Source: Cloeon dipterum
Lineage: Eukaryota; Arthropoda; Insecta; Ephemeroptera; Baetidae
Assembly: GCF_949628265.1 (NCBI RefSeq)
Contig: NC_088788.1
Location: 32,908,335 to 32,972,334 of the forward strand
DNA: 64,000 bases
Direction: 5' to 3'
Position 1 is the first letter of the stretch; every line of letters starts with the position of its first letter. Below are positions 23,701 through 36,700 of the stretch, in pieces. The notes under the pieces were generated by a model. The model was not told the origin of the DNA. It saw nothing but the letters and a program-made list of their open reading frames with translations, and did not search any database. The position numbers and the translations under genes were made by a program.

Positions 23701-26700
23701 TAAAATCACGCTTGCAAATGAATAGAATTTCAACTCACTTGAATTGCACCACGTTTTCATGGTTCAATTTCCGTAGGTTTTTAATGTCAGTCTCTTTTTG
23801 CTCCCTCACTTTCTTCACGGCGACGTGCTCACCCTTTAAAGTTCCTCGGAACACGGCGCCCTGAGCACCTGAGCCAAGCCACTGCAAGTCGCTGATGCTC
23901 TCAAACGGTATTTCCCAGTCATCTGTAGAAGCAAAATTTATTTTAATAAAGCTCGATTGAACTGGATATTTTCATATTAGCAAACTAGACGTAAATTTCT
24001 CTGACGGTAAAAGAACGCAAATATAGAGATGGGTTCTACTTCACTCTGATTTAGGGTAGTACACCAAAAAATCTATAATAGTGATCAATTCACCCCATTG
24101 AGACCATTTTTTTATTAATTACTCTTAATGAAATGAAACTCTTGAGGAATTAGAAGAGAGGTGTTAAATTTTAAACGATTGATTTATATTTATGAAATGT
24201 GAAAGAACAAAATGACGTCCACTAACAACGCACATAAAAGGATAATCTTTTAATGCACCGCTGGAAGCCATTAAATTAGGTAAGAAGAATGAAAATTTTC
24301 CCCTTAAACAAACTCATATGACTTTAAGATCTATCATTCAAATCCTTAAACTTGAATGTGACGGAGGTCAATTAATTTTGCGCGCACAAATGAGTCCTAA
24401 TTGCGCTGGAGATCCAGAGCAAACTTTTTCGGCTGCAATTAGTCACGCGAAAAAGCACTCGCGATTAGCTTATCAGTGGCGAGAGATTCCCGAGTGCTTT
24501 CCATTGTCGCCAGCTGACGCACGAACATGCTAATGAGTGCTCACCTTGTCCCTTGAGCTCCGCGGCTGTCGCCTTCCCGAGAATGCTGAGCACGGGTCGC
24601 AGGCAGCCGAAGATGCCAGACAGGAAGCTCGTGGTCGCCGGGTTTGGGAACTCGACGCTTGGACTCGAGTCGTCGCTGCACTCGACCATCTTCACAGGAA
24701 TCGGACTGAGAGCTCGCGCATTTTCGTCTGACGAGGGCTTCTTCTGCACACCTAGGCTGCTCAGCTCCTCTTTCAGACACAGCATGCTGTCAAACAAAAT
24801 AACATAATGCATCAGTTTGGCGAATTCAACGCAGTTGTTTAATTTTCGATCAAAGGCTTACATTTTCCAAAAAACTAAAACTGAACACATTTTCATGTTG
24901 TGCTATACGTTTCATGACATATGAAGAACAACTGGCCACGCTTAGTTGACGTATTATTTTTTGTTTCGAAATATCCTGGTTTAAAAGAATTGTTATTGAA
25001 ACCTTATTTTGACTTTATTTTTCAAATTTGATCACCAATTGCACTCACGAAGATATTTGAACAAATTGGTTGAAATGTTCAAAGCCACCGCGATTTAAAA
25101 TGTTATTATTTCAGGAAGTTCCGTGTAAGTTTAATCCACCTGAGTGGACAGGTGTTGAGCAGCTGCACCCGTGGGAATTTGAGACCATTGTTCATAGCGA
25201 TGAGCGCGTGTTCTTTTCTCTTAATTGCTGAAGACAACAATCTGGCGCCGAATAATTTTGTTGTAGGAGATTGAAAGCGCGGAAAATAAAGTGCTGGCCA
25301 CGCGAGCGCCTCATGCAGGTGGCCGCGAGTAAATGCTGCAGCCAAATGGGTCATTGTTGCCGCTAATCTGCGCCACGGCAAGCATTATCCGTTCACTCGC
25401 CAAGGGCGTAATGCGGCAACAATGTAAATGCAGAAAATTTGGAAAGGATCATGAAAGTTGAGGTTCGATTTTTTACTATTTGTCAATGAAGGATATACGT
25501 AAAAAAAATATTGTCTGGAGGAAAGGAGAAATGGTTTGATCAACAAATAACACAGAAAAACAAATAAACTTGTCTTGGATTACGAAATTTTGAAATTCTA
25601 AACAACGTACGACGCCTTCTTTATTATCTGCAAAAGGTTTATTGGAATACATATGAGCTCACTCAAAAGCAATGCACTATCAAATCTCGAGATTAATAAT
25701 GACGTTGCGCAGTCGATAAAACAGCAAAAACATTTCGTCCTGGTGGCGTAAAAATCGCGCATGTGTTCTTGGTGTACCCGTAAAAAGCGCGCACGCGTTC
25801 TTGGTGTAACCGTAAAAAGCGCGCATGTATTCTTGGTGTACCCGTAAAAGTTGCGCATAGCTCCAAATCTCAATTTTACAGGAGAGAGAAAAAACTGTTT
25901 CCCCACTACAATGCATGGAGCACATCGAAGCTGTTGCTGTATTTGAATGCTGTTATTAGATGCAAAAATGGTGGCTTACAATTTTTATCAAAAATTCACG
26001 AAGCAAAGCCCAAGTTCCCACTTTTCAAATAGGCTTTCTTCCGAGACCTGTATGTTTTAATAAGAAATTTCATGATTTTTCTTCAAACCTAGTGCCTAAT
26101 TATATACTTTCCAACATTAGCTTGTACTTTAATCATGAGCGATTAATTTTTGTTTTCGGAGATTTTGCATTTCAAAAAAACATGACATTTTTTAGGTCAA
26201 ATGTCGTTGTCATTAAAATAGATTTTTTAATCTGAACTCAAATTTGAGAATGAATAATATGTCGACATTTTTAATTTTTTTCATATCCATTTTGTAGAGC
26301 ACAAAAATTTAAGTTAAAAACGTAAAAATTTAGAATGGCATTTTGTATCATTTTTTTTTATTAAAAAATGAGAACTTCGAAAAAACTTGTTTTTCGAGGT
26401 TAGTAAAAAACGATGATCGACCAAATCTCGACTTCTAATCATCCGAATTTCAAAAACCACATACCGTTAGACTCGTCTTGACATCCCTAAGTGCAATAAA
26501 GTGGTATGATTCCCACCAACCCCCAACCCCCATTTAACCCCCTTAATAACGTGAAATTTAGCATTTTTTCGGCCTTTTCAACACCTTAGCACAACGTTGA
26601 CGAGTAATTGTCTTCTTCAAACCAATTTAGTTACTTAGTTCACTTCAATACGAGTCAAACGATACTTAATTTTTGAAAATAGGACCACTACAACCTGATA

Positions 26701-28471
26701 TTTGGGTGGCACAAAGTTTTTTATTAAGACGCGGATGCATTAAAATGCTCGATGAGCACCAAATCTCGAACTAAACACAAAAAGGTGGTCCTATTTACAA
26801 AAATTAAGTACCGTTTGACTCGTATTGAAGTGAACTAAGTAACTAAATTGATTTGAAGAAGACAATTACAAGTCAACGTCGTGCTAAGGTGTTGAAACGG
26901 ACGAATAATGCTAAATTTCAGGTAATTAAGGGGTTAAAAGGGGGTTGGGGGTTGGTGGGTACTATGCCCCTTTAGTGCACTTGGGGACGTTAAAACAAGT
27001 CTAACGGTATTCGGTTTTTTTCAAAATCGGATGATTGCAAGTCGAGATTTCATCGATCATCGATTTTTAGCAACCTCAGAAAACAAGATTTTTCGAAATT
27101 TTCATTTTTTATTAAAAAAATGAGGAAAAACGCCATTCCAAATTTTGTCGTTTGCAGCTTAATTTTTTGTGCTCTACAAAATGGCTATGAAAAAAATAAA
27201 AAATTTCAATATATTCATTTTCAAATTTGAGTTTAAAATCCAAAAGTTAATTTTTATGACCTGATCTTTGACCTACCACTTTGAGGTAAACATAAAAGCT
27301 GTTAGCCATGTTGAAACGAGTTAAACGTTTATTAAATTTTTGTTATAGTACACCCCTGAGCAAAAAGCTTTGAAGTATGCTCAAATAATTCCCAGATTGT
27401 GACCTTTGAACATCCGCGTTGAGTTTTTGGATTGATTATACCCCCAAATCTCAGGTTCGAACCAACAGAATTAAAAAATAACCACCGCTAAATTCCAACA
27501 GTGGTTAGTTTTTTCAATTCTAATGGTTAAAACCCGAGATTTGGAGTTGCAAAACTATCTCAGTTTTGTCATCATGCGCGTGTATGTGGGCATTCTGCAA
27601 GAAGTAGTTTTCCTTTCTTTGTTTCTCATCATCCTTACAAGCTGCTCTAACAGAAGTATTGGTATTGCATTTTATTTTACTAGTTTTCATGTATTATACC
27701 TTTAACATACTTCATTCACATTACCAACGAAATTATAAACAAAATGAATCTTATGAGAGGTGCATGAGAGGTATGCATGTTTACGCGGCTGCCGGCTACT
27801 ATCCTTACTTATTGGCGTTGTCACTAGATGATGTTCCTGCTGTCAGAGGAGCATAATATTTGGATGGGGCATGTAATAGGCGCCAAAAATTTAAAATTTA
27901 AAAAAAAATGTGTTTGGTAACCCACTGTTACTTACGCACTTTTTCAGATGCGCAACTTTACACATGCGCGCTTTTTACGGGTACACCAAAAACACATACG
28001 CGCTTTTTACGGGTACACCAAGAACACATGCGCGATTTTTACGGCACCAAGACGATTTATTCCGCAGCAATTTCACCAAAGGCTGCAAAAACTCGAATGT
28101 TTATTGAAACAAATCTGCGAAATATTTTTATCTAGCGGCCAAGGTGAAGGTCAGTTTTACTATGCATGTAGCCAGAGCGTGCAAAGTAAACAATCGCGGT
28201 GCAAATTTCCAGCTGCAAACACGAGCACTTCAAGCAGGTGGTTAATTACTAAGGAAGCACCTGGCAAACTAATTGCGATTCCATAAAGTCGTAATAATTA
28301 AATTACTTATCAGCACCGAAATGCAACAAAATAATAATTGTGCACTTCCGTAGAAACTGACAAATTGACAAACCTGTTAGTTAAGTTGTCTTGCTCGTGT
28401 TTGTTGTTGATGGCTGCTGAGATTAGGGGTGGCTGGGTACTGCACATAGTCGTCGCCTCAGGGGTGTGCAT
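20748..28471 (-). CDS. wnd: MAP3K12/13 mixed-lineage kinase with leucine zipper (DLK/LZK, Wallenda)
   Basis: Ten exons join in phase into 785 codons: 28374-28471, 24545-24786, 23739-23922, 23496-23687, 23279-23437, 22642-23136, 22288-22456, 22056-22232, 21072-21611, 20748-20849. This cytosolic MAP kinase kinase kinase acts in neurons upstream of MKK4/7 and JNK or p38 and drives axon injury responses. Residues 74-90 have the family signature ([11 protein letters not shown]). The kinase domain covers about 124-368, with glycine loop GSGAQG (130-135), lysine 150, HRDLKSPN (232-239, catalytic Asp 234), DFG (252-254) and APE (276-278). GVGSNSL and a long leucine-zipper coiled coil (about 395-457) follow. 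The C-terminal half is Ser/acidic-rich. The first coding exon was found by phase: its AG end completes AGC with the acceptor base at 24786, and an in-frame stop lies above ATG 28471. That exon is less certain than the rest; ATG 24785 is the fallback start. Intron 1 holds a foldback element. Confidence 0.93.
24787..25735 (-). other. wallenda intron 1, part downstream of the foldback element
   Basis: Intron sequence with no exon. A moderately GC-rich patch at about 25100-25400 has open frames on the minus strand that match no family I recognise. Confidence 0.5.
26190..27285. repeat. Large inverted repeat, about 500-base arms, around a ~95-base spacer
   Basis: The left arm (about 26190-26690) matches the reverse complement of the right arm (about 26785-27285) with frequent mismatches. 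Matching pairs include 26641-26661 with 26812-26832, and the C-rich block at 26512-26542 with the G-rich block at 26930-26959. The arms are diverged, so the palindrome is not recent. No coding frame is present. Its centre is offset from the centre of the outer inverted ends, so it may be a separate element nested inside them. Confidence 0.8.
27444..27544. repeat. Hairpin-forming inverted repeat, about 42-base arms
   Basis: The left arm begins CCAAATCTCAGG and the right arm ends with the near-complement CCCGAGATTTGG. The arms meet near the perfect inner pair AACCAC/GTGGTT around a loop of about 15 bases. A miniature inverted-repeat element nested in the foldback element would fit. Confidence 0.65.
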
Positions 28472-28550
28472 CCCTGCGCCTTTCAAACGGCACTACCGCT
28501 TTCGAGATCTGTGAGCTGACGTCTAAATGACGTTTCCAGAGTGAGATAAG
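28472..28550 (-). other. wallenda 5' UTR part of the first coding exon
   Basis: A good acceptor (ATTGTTTCAG) ends at 28551, and the exon would run from 28550 through ATG 28471 to the donor after 28374. An in-frame stop lies in the leader, so the reading frame cannot extend further upstream. Confidence 0.5.
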
Positions 28551-31500
28551 CTGAAACAATAGAATCCATTTCTTAATTACTGGTTTAGTGCCATATTGTA
28601 AATTTAACATTTTGATTAAAAAATTATGCCTTTTCTTTTGATACGGAATTTTCATATCTTTCATGGATTAGTAGTGTTTATAGTTTCTAAACGATGAAAA
28701 AAAAATATTCTTAACACTAAGGGTAGGTCCTACTATATATATTATATTATCTGACATTTCTGATGGAGACACACTTTTTTAATCTTTGCTTAATTTCCTG
28801 TAATCGAATTGATTAATTAATTAGTCACCATTTCTCGATACTTTTCACCAGATATTTTTTTGCTTTTTTAATGAATGGACTGTGTTGATGTAATATTTTT
28901 AAATAAAAACTTGCTAGTAAAAAGCCTATATTTTTCCGCTAGGAATGCCTCATTTCTGTGTGAATTTGTATGGCTTCGAATGATAAATATATGCAATCGA
29001 ACAAAATCCAAAGTGCCTGTTATCAGCAAAGATAAGATTAGTTTGCGTCGATGAGAGAGAGGGACAAAGGCTCTGCGAAATTCAGAGAGCTTTACTAAAA
29101 CGAGAGGCAACTTCCTGTCGTTTGACCGGATTCGCAAATTAATTTCGCTCTCTCGGCCATACTGTCGCTTCCGCTCACATGACGGCCATCAGCAGGTCCA
29201 GCCCGTTTAACAAAGGTTCAAAGCTCTGCAAGCCTTGATGGCGGCAATTAAAACAAACTTGACTTTGTAAATTCCTACTGGCGTCAACACACCAAAATTT
29301 AGTCGAGTTTTTTTATCTACTTTGGCCAAATTTAGAGTGTAAAACTCATACTTTTCGTAAAAATTTCTACAATTTTGATGTCACACTAAGTTAAGTTGAC
29401 GGAAGAAAATTAAAAACTTCAACAACTACTGTTATAAAGGTTAAAACAAATCGATGATTTAGCCGCATACGAGAAAAATTATTATTAGCAATCTACATGC
29501 AAAAATATCCAATGCCATGATAGAAGGCTTTGCAAGTGTTAAAAGAAAACCAAATATCGATTTCGTTATTCCATTTTTTGGAGTGCGAGGGGGCTTATTT
29601 ATATTTTCACTTAGCACAAAAGAAGCCGACGCAAGTGGAACCTGTTTTTACGAGGGGGAAGATTATATTCTCCTGTCCGCGGCCCGCGCAGCAACAAAGC
29701 GGTCTATAAATTTCGAGTTGCCGCGTAGACCTCGACGGCAGGGTGGACCGGTGAGTCATGGTGCCTTGCAGGTGCTTTCCTGCCTCCCCTGTGCACTTGA
29801 CAATGAGCAGGTAGCAAACCTTTTGAGTCACCTTTATACCTTCTAAAATAACTATGCATGCTTCTAACGTTGCTAAGGGAGATTTAATGCTCGACAAAAG
29901 CTGTCGATATTGGCACCTGAACCGCATCCCTACTCATAATAAAGACGCTGCCTGCTATAATAATAGGTGGATAATATACTTGTGCATCTGTAAAGCTTAA
30001 CGTGATTTTTTTCTTTAGGCACTCTCCCTCAGAAAAATCAACCTTCGATGGGGTGTCTAATGCAATATAGGCGCTCTGAGTTAGTTTTTCAAGATGTTTA
30101 TTTTAGTCTTGTCAGTAATAAAATCCCCCTGAAAAAATATGCTAGGTCTCATTAATATTTTTTCCAAGTGTGAAAATTTTCATTCTTCCACAAAGGTTAA
30201 GCTCCAAAATTAAAAATTGATCTAGATTCAGAGAGTTTCAATTTTTCACTCGATTTAAATTTCTCTTCACGCGATCTAACAAACGGTGTGCGAATTATGA
30301 GGCAAATATTCCTTTCTGACAAAATAAATCGCCGCGTGATTAGCATGGTAGATTTCGAGCCGGTTTTCTCAAAAATTTATAAGGCAATCTGGGAAATTTT
30401 TAGCTTTTTCAAGTAAAGGTAGAAAGTATTTTTCACAAATATTTGTAAAGCTTGACTATAATAAACATAAAACATAAATACATTTTCCATAATAATTCTA
30501 TCTCAAGTTTTTTTTTGATATCACTATTTCATTCAAACGTTGGTTTTGTACCATTTTCTATTAAAATTAATAAAAAAAACTGTTTTTTCTTAAAATATAA
30601 CACTAATAAATTTTTTAAATAAGTTAGGGATTGTGCAACCACATAAGAATTTTAAACTCTCTTGAACTAAAACATTTTCACCTGTCGAGCTCTACTTTGA
30701 TATTATTATTTATGATTTGAAAGGTTGTTTAAGTTGTAACCAAATAAATGAAGTTGCATCTAAAAAAAACAGAGTGCAAAGAACCCAAACAAACAGACTC
30801 AAAAGAACGAATAACTGAGAATGAGCGCAGGCAACATCTAAACAAACAAACGCGACTCACAAATTCCTTTTCTTCTTTCTTTCCACCCTTCAATTTGACA
30901 CGAAGGGATCACGGGTAAGTGCAGCGGGCGGGTGCCAACGAGAGCGAGTGGCGGGCGGCGAACGCGTTGGTGGGAAAGGGTACGCAGTGGAAAATCGATT
31001 GGCGACGCCAAGTCTTAGACCGGCCCAAATGCCAAAGGGTGGCGATCGATGCAAGCAGGAAAACGCCGACAAAATCCAGCAGCGCATTACTACAACGATG
31101 CTCGCGTAACTGCGCAACTTTGTTCTTGCATAAACCCCGCACACATTTATTTACAGCAGGCGTTTCCCACCCGCCTGTGCAAAGAGAAATTTAGAAATTT
31201 TGGGAAGTGAGATTTAAAACGGTTAATTAATGTTAATGTCAAAACCAATGGACAGGGTTAAATTTTATCGAGTGAAGAAATATATCCAACAAGGTGTCGA
31301 AATAAAACGATCAGGAGTTTATATTTTAACGTAAAACTCAATACTATACATATAAATATAGATATTTAAGAAATCAAAGATCTGGAAAGGCTTTATGAAG
31401 CCTTTTAACTGTTTATGGTTTAAGTAGTGTGCTTTTTTAAGTAGTTTGTTCATCGCATATTTCCGAAATTTAAACATGTGCGCAGAATAAGCTTCATCTT

Positions 31501-33471
31501 GTCCCTCGGAAAACAATTAAAATACACAAAACACAAATGTTTTTGCATGAAGCAACCAGATAAGTCATCAACTACTGATGTTTATTGTACTGAACAGAAA
31601 GAAGCTGCCAGAGAGTTCTTAGAGAGCACGCTAATCTCTAAAAATCAAAATGTTGGATTTTTTGGGGACGTGATCCCGTTCAAAATTAAGCGTGAATGTA
31701 AGAATTAATGAAGGAGCACTCTCCATAACCAGATTGAGGTTTAGGAAGTTAAAGAATTAAAATAAAATCCGAAGTGAAAGGTTCCACGCACCTTTCAAAC
31801 ACGGCGGTATTTTATCCTCATGAGTATGTATATTTTTATTTCATTCAGTGAAATATAAATTTCGATCTGTTCCTATGTCAAAGTAGAGAGCTTTATAGGC
31901 ACAACAATCGAGGACATTTTGCATTGTTGATTATGGCAAGTTGTTCATTGAGTAAACTGTTGGCGAATTTTAGCCACAGTTTATCTATAAAATGTGCAAT
32001 CAAAAAATCAGGACCAAGGAATGAATCAATTTCAGATTTTGTAAAATTTATCGAAAAATTAAACGGTTTATCAATGATTTTTTGCTTGATTTCAATTCAT
32101 CTCGTCGCGAATTATCCAATGGTTTGTAGATTTTAAGGAAAAATTCACTAAATTGTGAAATAAATCGTGGTTTTTTATTAGGGTCTACGGAAACAATTTA
32201 TTGATGCTCGCTGCTTGATTAGCATGCAAACTTATCAGACAAACATTTAAACGGCAAAACCTGGTAATTTTTTCCTTGTTATTAGGATTTAATACAATAT
32301 GGAAAAATAGCACTTTTCGCCGCGAACTTACAGTTTTCGCTACCCCTACTTTTATATGATATTCTTATAAGATCTGACGAGATGAGAAACCCGGCAGAAA
32401 CTTTAACTTTACGATAGAATTATTTCACAAATCGCAAAGAAGAAGAGTCCTTAAATTTTGAACAATCATTTTTGGTTAGTTTCAGGGTTGAATCTGCTTA
32501 CCAACCGGTTTTTCACGACTATATTTTAACGGTTTTTACCACTCAATTTTACCAATTTCTTGCGCAAGAAATGCAAGAAATGAATTTTTCCCATTTTCCC
32601 CGGGGAAAATCTTAAATTTGCGGTCATAGTGATCAATATTTCCTCTATTATGCAGATTTTTTTTTTAAATTGTCATTTCCTGCCTCAATTTCTTTCTCAA
32701 CAAAAATTATTTCTGACAATTTTTCATGAGTTAATAATTAGAAAATTATTGAAAATGGAGGTGCAAACGTTGCCTGCACCTGCATCACTGGAATGATTAT
32801 TATTATTATTATTTGCATTATTTGGGTAAGTTTAGATTTGAAAGGGCGCCGTCAAAATAAGTGTGCCACACCACAACATGTGAATGTTTACAAACGAGCT
32901 GGAATAGGCATGACATGAAGCTTTCCCGGCTGTCCTTGCACTTGGGTTCAACGTCCCAGCACGTGCACTTTTCTGCATTTTCAATCCTTTCCAAAGCAAC
33001 TCTCCACAAAATATCCAAACGAAAGGCAAACGTAACTATTGCGAATCGGCGCGAGTCATAAAATATGGCATTGAGACCAGAATACAATGCCTTTTGTTCA
33101 CCTTAAAGGGATGCAAAACAATTCGAACGGAAGAAATATAACTTCACTAGCTTCCTAGCACTCGTTTTGATTGAGAATAATGAATTGTGTCACATCGATA
33201 AAAATTAGAGATCAAAAATGAGATTGGAAAATACCCCCCTCAATATTATGGATGATTTTTTTATAAATAAAAAATCCTTTTTTATTTCAGATGGTTACAA
33301 TGGTTAAAAAAATTTAAAAATGAAATTTTTTATCAAAATCTTGTTCAATTTTAATTGTGAAATTATTGGCTGACGCAAGGTGTGTGAGAGTGCGAATTGT
33401 CAAATCAGCACACGTCCGGACACTCTGTCCGCGTGGGCAATTGTCTACGAGCAGAGGAGGCGAACACTCAC
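28551..33471 (-). other. Probable wallenda 5' UTR intron (about 4.9 kb)
   Basis: No coding exon is recognised. Mostly AT-rich, with GC/CpG-rich patches at about 29.65-29.85 and 30.9-31.15 kb. A short triplet repeat (ATT)n lies near 32795-32815. Open frames in the GC patches lack recognisable similarity. Confidence 0.4.
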
Positions 33472-33620
33472 CTGCCCGTCGCGTTCACACGTCCGTGACC
33501 GCTATTGGGGTGCACAGTCCGAAAAAGTCGGACGTTCCCTGCAGCTGCACTGGCTGCAGCACCAGCATCCACGGCGAGCGCACTCACTAATTTCGAAAGC
33601 AAAGCAAAACATGGCCGCCT
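33472..33620 (-). promoter_or_regulatory. Candidate wallenda first (non-coding) exon and CpG-rich promoter
   Basis: A CpG-rich block spans about 33350-33720. On the minus strand it contains a strong donor, GGGCAG followed by GTGAGT, with the exon end at 33472. This donor could splice to the acceptor at 28551. It is the only strong donor I noticed upstream of the first coding exon. No start codon context is needed, since the exon would be untranslated. Confidence 0.35.
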
Positions 33621-33720
33621 GAAGAGGAGGCGTGGGAAGAGAGGGGGCGATCGTGATGGTGGGGTGGGGAACAGAGGCCTCCGACGGCGCGAGACAACTT
33701 TGTTCCCTTTGTTAGGCCCC

Positions 33721-36700
33721 CTTTATTCTCTTTTCACTTTTATCCCCTTTATCCAATAGCGGCACGCACCTCTGTGCTTGATTCTTACACCTCATTTAGG
33801 TACCTGTTACTGAACTCTGAATAAATTGTGAAAATTTTATTTGACAGTCAAGAATCTATTTGATTCAAAATCTTGAACGTTCGGAATGTTCAACATGGTG
33901 TGTATTAAAGGTATTAAATTACGTAAATTACAGTTAAACGTTAAACCAGTGTTGTCACAAATAACATATTATTTGCATATTGCGGTAGAATGGAGCTCAG
34001 AAACGTTTTTAAAGGATTTAGTTATTTGAGTTTGCTAAGCAATCAGCACTATTATTATAAATACACGCGTACTCTGATAATTTTCTCGTATTTATAGCAG
34101 ATAAATTTTAGTTTTAATCCAAATTATTCTGAATAATCAGGAGAAAAATTGTAAAAAACGTCGAGCGATTTTCAAAAGCTAATAAAAAAGGCTCTCCCTT
34201 CTTACAAAGTCAGAAAATCAAATGGCTGTCTGAAAATAGAATTTAGTTTTCAGCATATTTAAGCGAAATGAAAGTGGGATAATCAAAAGATGAATTAAAA
34301 AACGTAACTGTATTTTATATCATCGAAGAAAAACTGTAAAAAATCGTATAATTTTTGAAAGATCATTATAATGAATTTTTGTCATTGTCACTTAAGCCTT
34401 GACGACGCTTCCCTTATACCGTTACCTAAATTCCGTACGTCTGGGGTGTAAGTGTAAGCAGGGATGGACAGCATTGACTCACCACATTAGCCCTTCTGCT
34501 GCGACCCATACGCAAAATCCAATTAGCATTTCAGTTGCTTTTTCCTGGAGGCGCAAAATCCAATTACTTGCGCATAAGCCTAAATCGTAAAAAAATGTGT
34601 GTCAGGTCTTCTCAGTCCGAAGATGGGTTGGATTGATTGTTGAAATAAAACACGAGTGGTTGGCCTTTTTGAGTAACTTTTCATTTCATTTTCATTTCTC
34701 AAGAACAGCAAAATAAAACAAACAAAGATAAAACTCGATCCCTCCCATACACAATAATGTATTATTGGTTATTAGTTAGAGATGATATTCGCGATGCCAT
34801 CCGTTACAACAACACACTTAAAAATCCTCTTTTTATACGCATCAAGGTTCACAAGTTTTATTAATTTTGGTATCTCAGTTTCTTGAAACAACATTTTGCG
34901 CCCAATTATTCCAGTTTGTCACGTTTTGGTTTGCCAGAATAATCAGCAATAATAATAATCTCTGATTTGCGTCAACGGCTACGTTATTAGAACTCTTTTT
35001 CTTCTCATTTTCCTTTTTTGTATCATGGCACACTGCGGCACTGAATTTATTTGTGATAGTTTCCTTACTTCCACAATAATTAGAATATTTCTTTTCTCCA
35101 GCTAAACTGCAAATTAATTTGTACAAGTGAGACGAAAAGGTGGCGGCCGATTTCTAATCAACAGTGTACAATATATGCATTTATCCTTTTGTGCAAAATT
35201 AAAAAATAACAAACACGAGTCTGCCGAGGCAGTGTTTCTTTCTTTCTTTCAAAGTACCAAAAGGTCACTCCAGCAGTTTGGCTTTTTTTCTCTTGCTTGC
35301 TAGAACTAACTTCTCTCGATCGGAGCCAGTGGGACAATTTTGAGATATGCAGCCAAACGAGCCGAAATGAGTACAGCCTAATTGAAGCAATGCCACTAGG
35401 TATGTGTATTTTACATCATTTTTTGGTCGATGAGTTCTTTATGCCATTTATGTATCAATAAATGCCGAAAGCTAACAGCTATAATATTTATTTATTATTT
35501 AGTATACCAAGGAACTGCTGCAATTAAATAATTATTAATTATTTAACATAGTTGTAACTCTTCATTCTTGTTCCACCACAAATTGTGTGTGTGTATGTGT
35601 GTGTGTGTGTTTGTTTATATGTTGTGTCAAGTGAATCGATAAATAACTTTTTCACATTGAAGAAGTGTGTCTGTGTTTTGTGTGTGAGTGTGGTTTTGGA
35701 TCATTTTTACAAGCCACAGCCCCTTATTTTTCTTCCTTCCCAGGCTGCGATTTGTCGTGTGTTTTGAAAGTGGCTGTGAAACTCAAAGAGCAGAAACACA
35801 CAACAAAACAACTCTTAAACGATAATTAATAAACGTACCGTAATAATAATAATCCATGCTAGCCTATTTCATTATTATTATTATCATCATCATCATCATT
35901 TTCTGCATCATCGTTCTCGTTAATATTCTGTTTATTTTACAACACGACAACTAATTAATTTGCATCTCGCGCGCTCGTTTCATTATTTTTCTCTTTCGGG
36001 GTTGAGGGGAGGGGCTGTCATGCGTGCCCCCTTGTTCGGAAAAACGAATTATCGAGGGGGTATTTCAAGCAGTGTCATTGTCGTCCGTCGCGTTCAAAAA
36101 GTGATCACATTTACTGGAAAAAACACAAACAGCATTTGAAGCAGAGAAAAAACAAACAAACGTACATGCGGTCGGAGCAATCAATCGCCGTCAACTGAAC
36201 AAAAAATCAAGAAAATCCCTACAAATATAGACAATCGCATTTTGTGGTCAAAAACTGCAGAGAACCGATTCGACTCTTCTTGCCAAAGTGGTATTAAATG
36301 CTTGGTGCGGCTTTGCTTTGGAAGACATTGCCAAAAGACGTGTTTTGCCGACCACAAAATGGCGACAAAGGTGCAATATCACGCAGTAAAAACATGTTTA
36401 CCTAATCAGCTTGTGTGTGTGTGTATGTGTGTGTGTGTCAAGCCCTCTTTTCGGGTTCTCTGTTTTAACTCAATATTCAGGGTCGCTGGATCGGGACGGA
36501 CTCCAATTGCAAGCCAAACTAACAGACACGCGCGGCATTGGTTGCCGTCTGTCATTAATTCCAGACGACAAGTAATGCAAACGAGTCGTGCGCGATCGGT
36601 GCTAGCGTACGCTCGTTCCATGCATTCCCAAGCCTCGTGTGCGCGTCCCTCGACTGTACACGACACACGCCCGATTGGAGTCCGTCGCTCGCGCGGTCCA

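Larger units (their letters stand above)
25736..28054. mobile_element. Foldback-type DNA element with tandemly repeated inverted ends (2.3 kb)
   Basis: The two ends are inverted copies. The left end, from CGTCCTGGTGGCGTAAAAA, carries three full and one partial 32-base tandem units (25747-25778, 25779-25810, 25811-25842, 25843-25858). The right end (27946-28054) carries the complementary units and closes with the complementary ...GCACCAAGACG. No transposase frame is present, so the element looks non-autonomous. Inside lies an independent palindrome (26190-27285) plus a smaller hairpin (27444-27544). Long inverted ends made of short tandem repeats are the hallmark of foldback and Galileo-like elements; assignment to a superfamily is inference. 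ATTT flanks both sides and may be a weak target duplication. The right end stops about 320 bases upstream of the first wallenda coding exon. Confidence 0.75.

Noticed and set aside
25747-25858. CRISPR-like direct repeats of 32 bases
   Set aside because: The units are contiguous with no spacers, occur inverted at 27.95-28.05 kb, and the genome is animal.
25680-28135. Open frames with repeated peptide patterns ([11 protein letters not shown]-like) at both ends of this interval
   Set aside because: They are read-through of the 32-base tandem units in the inverted ends. Each unit shifts the frame, so no conserved protein repeat exists.
30919-31194. GC-rich plus-strand frame with a GTAAGT donor just upstream
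   Set aside because: No matching acceptor or homologous protein was recognised, so it is not enough to call a gene.
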